Shown one piece after another: positions 59,125 to 64,000 of a stretch of DNA of 64,000 nt. The DNA is taken from positions 1 through 64,000 of the forward strand of contig CAXYYJ010000025.1 of the NCBI GenBank assembly GCA_964293475.1. Direction: 5' to 3'. The position numbers and the translations under genes are program-made. Positions within the stretch are counted from its first letter, which is position 1; every line of letters starts with the position of its first letter. This DNA is from UBA12170 sp964293475. Its GTDB lineage: Bacteria; Bacteroidota; Bacteroidia; Bacteroidales; UBA12170. The notes beneath the pieces were generated by a model. It was not told the origin of the DNA. It was given only the letters and a program-made list of their open reading frames with translations, and did not search any database.

Positions 59125-59993
59125 AAGAGATAACCATTTTGAGCGGGAAAGGAGGCACAGGAAAGACGAGTGTGGCAGCTGCTTTGGCTTCAGTAGCGCA
59201 AAAAGCAGTTTTCTGCGACAGCGACGTGGATGCTTCCGACCTGCATTTGTTGCTTCATCCGCAGGTGATTGAAGAACATATGTTTCAGGGGAACTATAAA
59301 GCCACCATTCACCCAGAACTATGCTCGTCATGCGGCACATGTATGGAAGTCTGCCGTTACGATGCCATTCATTTGAATAAGGATGGGAACTATCAAATCA
59401 ATGGTTTTCAGTGCGAAGGCTGCCGGCTGTGTGAGCGACTTTGTCCAGCCCAGGCCATCAACTCCCAAAGAAGCACCAACAATGCGTGGTTTGTCTCCGA
59501 AACTCGTTTTGGCCCCATGATTCATGCCCGAATGGGCGCGGGTGAAGAAAACTCGGGGAAACTGGTAACACAGGTTCGCAATAGAGCAAAGGAAATGGCC
59601 CGGCAAAAAGGCGCCGATTTTATTATCAACGATGGCCCCCCAGGAATTGGATGTCCGGTTATTTCATCGCTCTCGGGCTCTCAATTGGTGCTTTTGGTCA
59701 TAGAGCCCAGCAAATCAGGGCTTCACGATATTCAACGACTCATTCAGCTGGTGCGCGATTTTAAAATCCCCATGAAGGCCATCATCAACAAATTCGACAT
59801 CAACTACCAGATAAGCGGGAAAATTGAAGCTTATCTGATAACTGAAAACATTCCCCTGATTCAAAAATTGCCCTTCGATGAGCAGTTTGTACATGCCATG
59901 ATTGGCGGAAAAACCATTGTGGAATGGAATTCCAATGCACCCATTGCGCATCAGATAAAAGAAGTATGGAAAGAATTATCGGAAGTGTTTTAA
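59121..59993 (+). CDS. MinD-superfamily P-loop ATPase with inserted 2[4Fe-4S] ferredoxin (second)
   Basis: A 290-aa paralogue of the preceding protein. It overlaps that gene by 4 bp (ATGA), indicating coupled translation and a likely heterodimer. Walker A is SGKGGTGKTSVAAAL. Ferredoxin motifs are CSSCGTCMEVCRYDAI and CEGCRLCERLCPAQAI. MinD motifs are INDGPPGIGCPVISSLSGSQ and VIEPSKSGLHDIQRLI. Length matches the first copy. A role in Fe-S or heterometal cluster handling with the NifX-like protein is inferred from gene order. Confidence 0.9.
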   Translation: MKEITILSGKGGTGKTSVAAALASVAQKAVFCDSDVDASDLHLLLHPQVIEEHMFQGNYKATIHPELCSSCGTCMEVCRYDAIHLNKDGNYQINGFQCEGCRLCERLCPAQAINSQRSTNNAWFVSETRFGPMIHARMGAGEENSGKLVTQVRNRAKEMARQKGADFIINDGPPGIGCPVISSLSGSQLVLLVIEPSKSGLHDIQRLIQLVRDFKIPMKAIINKFDINYQISGKIEAYLITENIPLIQKLPFDEQFVHAMIGGKTIVEWNSNAPIAHQIKEVWKELSEVF

Positions 59994-60018
59994 GATAGAA
60001 ACCAAAAACAGGAACTAT

Positions 60019-61884
60019 ATGCTACGTTTGAAAAATGAATTTATTATGGCTCCCATTAAACTGGGATACGCCGATGGAAACGGTCAAATCAATCAAAAGC
60101 ATCTGGATTTTTATAATGAGCGGAGTCAGTTTCTGGGGGCTATAACTCCCGAACCCCTGTATCTGGAAGCCAATTTGCGGGAAATACCAACCCAGATTGG
60201 AATCGACAGCGACGATAAAATAGCTGGACTTACCCGTTTAAACGCAACCGTACAACAATACCTCACCAAAACCATTGCCCATTTAAACCATCCCGGACGA
60301 ATGGCCAATCCGCGGATTCCGAACAATATTTTTTGGTCTTCGACCGATAAAGCCTGCGAAAATGGCGGTGCAACTCCCGCTGCCATGAATCAGAGCATGA
60401 TGAATTATGTGACCGAGCTCTTTGTGAACGCTGCCAAACGAGCTCAACGGGCTGGTTTCGATATTATTGAGTTGCAATTTGGTCATGGTTATCTGCTGGC
60501 TCAGTTTTTATCGCCGGCTGTGAACGACCGAAATGATGATTATGGGGGCAGCTTGCGGAAACGCATGAAATTCCCGCTTCACATTGCCCAGGCTGTTCTT
60601 CAGGCCACCAATTTGCCGGTGATAGCCAGAGTGAGTGCCGATGAAATGACTCCGGGCGGGCTTCAGATTGAAGACACTATAAAATTTTGCCGGCAACTGG
60701 AAAAGCTTGGTGTTCAGGCCATCCATGTGAGTGCTGGTTCGGCCTGCTCCACGCCACCCTGGTTTTTTCAGCACATGTTTATCCCAAAAAGGAAAACATG
60801 GTATATGGCCAGAAAAATACAGAAGAGCATAAATATTCCTGTCATATTTGTGGGTCAGATAAATCAGCCCGAAGACATTGCGGTAATCAGAACCAAATAC
60901 AATGCGCCCTTTATGGCCATTGGCAGGGCTTTGGTCGCCGATCCACAGTTTATAGGAAAATGTCTGGGGAAGGTAAACGAGAAATTAAGGCCTTGTCTGG
61001 CCTGCTCCGAAGGCTGCTTGGGCGGCGTAAGGGGAGGCAAGGGATTGGGTTGCGTGGTGAATCCGCTGGTAAATTCTACCCTGTCGATGCCACAAAAGGA
61101 AAAGACATCAGAAAAATTTGCCGTCATTGGTGGTGGACTTGCCGGAATGCAAGCCGCTATTGTGCTGGCAAAACGTGGTCATTATGTCGATTTGTACGAG
61201 AAAAACCAGTTGGGCGGGCAGTTTAATCTGGCATCTTTACCCCCCAACAAAGAAAATTTAAAAAATCTGGTGGACTACCTAAAAATGGAAGTTTTCGAAA
61301 ATAGTCCCCATCTTATTAAAGTTAATGCCATGGAAGTCAATGCCAACGATTTGCTTAACAAGGATTATAAAGCCATCATTTCTGCCACCGGTGCCATCCC
61401 CAAAATTCCCCCCATCAAAGGGCTTCGGGAGTATTATTGGACCGAATTTCTTACATCGGCTCAATTGCCCGAAAACCAGAAAGTGCTGGTTATTGGCGGG
61501 GGACTTATTGGCATCGAAATGGCCAGTAAACTCGTAGACTCCAACAATCAGGTAGTTATTGTGGAAATGCTCAGCGAAATGGCACAGGGAATGGAAATGA
61601 TGGAAAAAACCTTTACGCTCAAGAAATTAGCCCAACACAATACGGAGTTAATCACAGCACATCAGGTCATGGAAATTCATGGAACCGATGTGGTGATTGA
61701 AGGTCCCGAAGGCAGAAGAATACTGGAAGGGATAGAGAAAATTGTTCTGGCGGCCGGAATGCAGTCTTATCGCCCCATTGCCGAAACTGAGGGGCTCAAG
61801 ATTGTTTATATAGGCGATGCCCTAAAAGTGGGGAAAGCGCAGGATGCCATTCATCAGGCCTGGGATATCGCCTCGAAGCTATAA
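60019..61884 (+). CDS. Old Yellow Enzyme/2,4-dienoyl-CoA reductase-type Fe-S flavoenzyme
   Basis: A 621-aa NAD(P)H:flavin oxidoreductase. Residues ~1-320 form an OYE FMN barrel (LNHPGRMANP; GHGYLLAQFLSPAVNDRNDD; YGGSLRKR). A [4Fe-4S] cysteine cluster follows at ~324-347 (CLACSEGC, then C in GLGCVVNP). The C-terminal half is an FAD/NAD(P)H-binding domain with two Rossmann motifs (AVIGGGLAGMQAA and VLVIGGGLIGIEMAS). This is the FadH/trimethylamine-dehydrogenase architecture. The substrate is unknown: enoyl-CoAs, enones or simply diaphorase activity are possible. It is the last gene of the MinD operon, 25 bp after the second MinD gene, and may supply electrons to its ferredoxin domains (inference). 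Confidence 0.85.
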   Translation: MLRLKNEFIMAPIKLGYADGNGQINQKHLDFYNERSQFLGAITPEPLYLEANLREIPTQIGIDSDDKIAGLTRLNATVQQYLTKTIAHLNHPGRMANPRIPNNIFWSSTDKACENGGATPAAMNQSMMNYVTELFVNAAKRAQRAGFDIIELQFGHGYLLAQFLSPAVNDRNDDYGGSLRKRMKFPLHIAQAVLQATNLPVIARVSADEMTPGGLQIEDTIKFCRQLEKLGVQAIHVSAGSACSTPPWFFQHMFIPKRKTWYMARKIQKSINIPVIFVGQINQPEDIAVIRTKYNAPFMAIGRALVADPQFIGKCLGKVNEKLRPCLACSEGCLGGVRGGKGLGCVVNPLVNSTLSMPQKEKTSEKFAVIGGGLAGMQAAIVLAKRGHYVDLYEKNQLGGQFNLASLPPNKENLKNLVDYLKMEVFENSPHLIKVNAMEVNANDLLNKDYKAIISATGAIPKIPPIKGLREYYWTEFLTSAQLPENQKVLVIGGGLIGIEMASKLVDSNNQVVIVEMLSEMAQGMEMMEKTFTLKKLAQHNTELITAHQVMEIHGTDVVIEGPEGRRILEGIEKIVLAAGMQSYRPIAETEGLKIVYIGDALKVGKAQDAIHQAWDIASKL

Positions 61885-61926
61885 ATGTTTGCATGCTTAT
61901 AAACTTCATATATTTCTCATTACTCA

Positions 61927-61957
61927 AAAAGCCGGCCCTTAACTCAGGCCGGCTTTT
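61927..61957. terminator. Bidirectional rho-independent terminator
   Basis: An 11-bp stem AAAAGCCGGCC/GGCCGGCTTTT with a 9-nt loop, with A/T runs on both sides. It closes the plus-strand flavoenzyme operon (stop 61884) and the convergent minus-strand protease gene (stop 62008). Confidence 0.85.
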
Positions 61958-62007
61958 GAATTTAAATTATTATTTGGATTTGGGATGACAATTTCCCGCG
62001 TATAATT

Positions 62008-64000
62008 TTATTCCACAATTAGTTTCTGGAAATATTTATCGTTGATTTTTACAAGGTAAACTCCTTTTCTCCAATTATTTACAGAAATATCGATGCTGTT
62101 TTGGCGGTTTTGAATTTCTTTGGAATAAACCACCTGACCTGTCACCTGAATTACTTCAACCCGCTGAATATTTTCGGTGCTTTGAATGGTAACAAACTCA
62201 TGAGCCGGATTGGGCGAAACAGAAAATGCTTTTTCATCCATTTGTTCAACTGCCACATTGGGAGCCACCATCACATTGTCAATATACAGATTGTTCCCCA
62301 GCTGACTATAGGCTTCAAATTTTATCCTAACCTTTTCCTGTCCCAGAAATTCATTCAGATTCAGTGTGATACAAGGAGCTCCATAGCCATGACCGCACCA
62401 ATCGTCGATGGTTGTTGGTATAAATTCTTCGGTGGTACGGGGGGCGGTGGCAAAGTTTCCAGTTCCATTATCGCCTCCTGCAAAAACCCTTTTCCAGGTT
62501 GAACCGCAATCGGCCGATACATAGACAATCAGCGAATCGGTATAGGTTTCGAAATATTTGGCGTAGGCATATTCAAACTGCAAATCCATATTGCTGTAGC
62601 CCGTAAAATCGATGGGGGGAGTAATCATGGCATCGCGTTCGCCAATTCCAAAATAGTTTCTGATATGCATTCCTGCTGCCCAGTTTCCGCCATTTCCCGC
62701 CACCGGCATCAGATTCCAGGTTCTGTTTTCGTCGGGATTGGTAAGGTAGAAAGACTGAGATTTTAAATCTCCCTCTTCAAAATTCACGAAATAAGGAATG
62801 GGGGCGGATATAAACTGAATATAGTTTTCGATGGTTACTTCAGATTGCCCAAAATCGTTGTCGATGGTTAAGGTGACGGAATAATCAGACTCAGCATTGA
62901 AAATCACCTTTGGGTTTTTACTCTGAGCATTGGTTCCATCCACAAAACTCACATTGTTTGGTGTGAACGACCACTCGTAGGTTTCGGGCAATCCAGCCGA
63001 CAAGTCATTAAAGGTAACCACCTGATTCACGCATATTTCTGTGGCATCGGCTTCAAACTGAGCCTGAGGTTCGCCTGGAAGATTAACGAAAAAGCTGATG
63101 GTCTCGCCAGCCGAAGAAACATCGGATATTTCTATTCCGCCGAAGTCATCGTTGGTAAGAAACAAGCGTGGGTCGGTGGTATTCGAAATTTCGGTTCGTC
63201 CGCTTTCGAGACTGAAAAAACCATTGTTCACCCCGCCATTCACAGTGTTTGTTCCGCCCTGGCGATAGATATAAACTTCGTCGGGAGGGCCAGATGCATT
63301 GCCATCACCTTCGTACAAACCATTGATTCGGTACACAATGAGTCCGGAACCCGGAATCTGCGACTCGAAAGTGCCTTCCTTTTTGCGGTATTCCACCACA
63401 AAATACTCCCAATTGTGGTTGGGGGAAGCAATTTTAAAAATATTGTTTTCGGCGTTGGTAACCGGGTTTAAGGTATAATAGCCTGATTCTGTGATTTCTG
63501 GAATATTGTCAATCCAGCCGCCGTACATATATTTCATGTAAGCGCCCATGGATTGTGGCGGATTGGTATTTTGCTCCATAATGTCCCAGCGGCCCACGGG
63601 CGTAAAGCCATCGGAGCTGTAATGGTACAAATCGGGAGCACTGAGCGAGTGATACATTTCGTGACATAAAACGCCCACGCCACTGCTGTTCAAACTCGAT
63701 TCCAGCTGAAAATTAAAATCCCAAACCCGTTTGCCGTGGATATAGGCTTCTTCGGCAAAAAGCGACCAGCGGTGGGGCCAAAGCAAATCGGCCCAGGCTC
63801 CTGTTCCGCCTTTCACTATAAATACTGCATTGTCCACATTTCCATCGTTGTTATAGTCAAGGTCTAAGCTTTCAGGCACTTCGTCAGCAATATATTCCAC
63901 TGCATTTTTAAGGAGCAAATGTTCACGGGCTGTGCGTTCGTCGCCAATATATCCATCCGGATTGTTCACCGCATTGTAAGGCTCGTAATAATTGCGCGGA
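62008..64000 (-). CDS. M6-type secreted metalloprotease with PKD and T9SS type A domain (N-terminus beyond the window)
   Basis: At least 663 residues are visible. The frame stays open to the window edge at 64000, so the signal peptide, propeptide and start lie outside. The catalytic domain has the zinc motif HEMYHSLSAPD (HExxH) followed by PVGRWDIMEQ, matching M6/immune-inhibitor-A-like peptidases. A PKD domain follows (PQAQFEADATEICVNQVVTF), then a MAM/choice-of-anchor-type jelly roll (YVSADCGSTWKRVFAGGDNG, LYIDNVMV). The last ~75 residues are a type A T9SS sorting domain (VSPNPAHEFVTIQS, VIQVTGQVVYSKEI, WRKGVYLVKI). It is an extracellular or surface protease exported by T9SS. The bidirectional terminator lies ~50 bp downstream. 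Confidence 0.85.
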   Translation of the reverse strand, partial: PRNYYEPYNAVNNPDGYIGDERTAREHLLLKNAVEYIADEVPESLDLDYNNDGNVDNAVFIVKGGTGAWADLLWPHRWSLFAEEAYIHGKRVWDFNFQLESSLNSSGVGVLCHEMYHSLSAPDLYHYSSDGFTPVGRWDIMEQNTNPPQSMGAYMKYMYGGWIDNIPEITESGYYTLNPVTNAENNIFKIASPNHNWEYFVVEYRKKEGTFESQIPGSGLIVYRINGLYEGDGNASGPPDEVYIYRQGGTNTVNGGVNNGFFSLESGRTEISNTTDPRLFLTNDDFGGIEISDVSSAGETISFFVNLPGEPQAQFEADATEICVNQVVTFNDLSAGLPETYEWSFTPNNVSFVDGTNAQSKNPKVIFNAESDYSVTLTIDNDFGQSEVTIENYIQFISAPIPYFVNFEEGDLKSQSFYLTNPDENRTWNLMPVAGNGGNWAAGMHIRNYFGIGERDAMITPPIDFTGYSNMDLQFEYAYAKYFETYTDSLIVYVSADCGSTWKRVFAGGDNGTGNFATAPRTTEEFIPTTIDDWCGHGYGAPCITLNLNEFLGQEKVRIKFEAYSQLGNNLYIDNVMVAPNVAVEQMDEKAFSVSPNPAHEFVTIQSTENIQRVEVIQVTGQVVYSKEIQNRQNSIDISVNNWRKGVYLVKINDKYFQKLIVE

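Noticed and set aside
57688..59993. Reading the NifX-like and MinD genes as part of a nitrogenase (nif) cluster
   Set aside because: No nifHDKEN-like genes are present. The MinD proteins have ferredoxin inserts unlike NifH, and the set fits ORP-type clusters better.
60687..61226. Plus-strand 179-codon frame within the flavoenzyme gene
   Set aside because: It overlaps the conserved OYE and Fe-S region in another frame. It has no recognisable motifs.

Overview
The window comes from a member of the Bacteroidota, most likely an anaerobic or facultative lineage near Bacteroidales/Marinilabiliales (the order is inference). The sequence-level reasons are: a short primary sigma factor (287 aa); many copies of the Bacteroidota -7 box TAnnTTTG upstream of genes, several with TTG 19-23 bp before it; an almost complete lack of Shine-Dalgarno sequences; three proteins with type IX secretion (T9SS) C-terminal sorting domains; and family-typical genes (YfhO, DUF4834, DUF5686/CarboxypepD_reg-like, TIGR02757, GIN-domain adhesins, SPOR barrel). 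No insertion sequence, CRISPR array, prophage or rRNA was seen. One tRNA gene, tRNA-Leu(UAG), is present.

Layout. 1-7.4 kb: gpsA, then on the minus strand a GT4 glycosyltransferase directly abutting a YfhO-type membrane protein, DUF4834, a TlpA-like lipoprotein, and on the plus strand an exonuclease/GIY-YIG fusion. 7.4-14.8 kb (minus): two thioredoxins; then an overlapping four-gene operon (TPR-CHAT protease-like protein, TIGR02757, lipoprotein, voltage-gated K+ channel with a zinc ribbon); then a T9SS protein with dockerin- and cohesin-like parts. 15.2-23 kb (plus): a minimal histidine kinase, a 48-aa membrane protein plus FucP-like and second MFS transporters, and an ECF sigma operon with a putative membrane partner, two beta-rich adhesin-like surface proteins and probably a beta-barrel. 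23-28.3 kb (minus): PAS sensor, rpoD, pnp, rpsO. 28.9-33 kb: SPOR barrel protein, PiT phosphate transporter with PhoU-like tail, tRNA-Leu. 33.6-46.5 kb: one 4303-aa PKD/Ig repeat adhesin with a gliding-type (type B) C-terminus. 47-54.6 kb: an orphan HicB with a HicA stub, then a TetR-TolC-HlyD-ABC-ABC-permease-permease efflux operon. 54.7-61.9 kb: an uncharacterised gene and a DUF134/NifX-like/DUF5320-like/MinD-ferredoxin x2/flavoenzyme operon. The right edge cuts an M6-type metalloprotease.

The most interesting region is 54.6-61.9 kb. Two transcription units, the unknown 235-aa gene and the DUF134 operon, carry nearly the same 16-bp palindrome (ATGARNATATNYTCAT) placed immediately upstream of the same -7 box TATATTTG. 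The operon content resembles the 'orange protein' (ORP) gene sets of sulfate reducers: a NifX-like metal-cluster-binding protein and two MinD ATPases carrying two [4Fe-4S] ferredoxin motifs each. Here it is joined by a DUF134 DNA-binding protein and an Old Yellow Enzyme/dienoyl-CoA-reductase-type Fe-S flavoenzyme. My reading (inference) is a redox/metal-cofactor assembly module regulated by DUF134, with the 235-aa protein as an undescribed member of the same regulon.

All calls rest on reading the translated sequence and motif recognition. No database search was possible.
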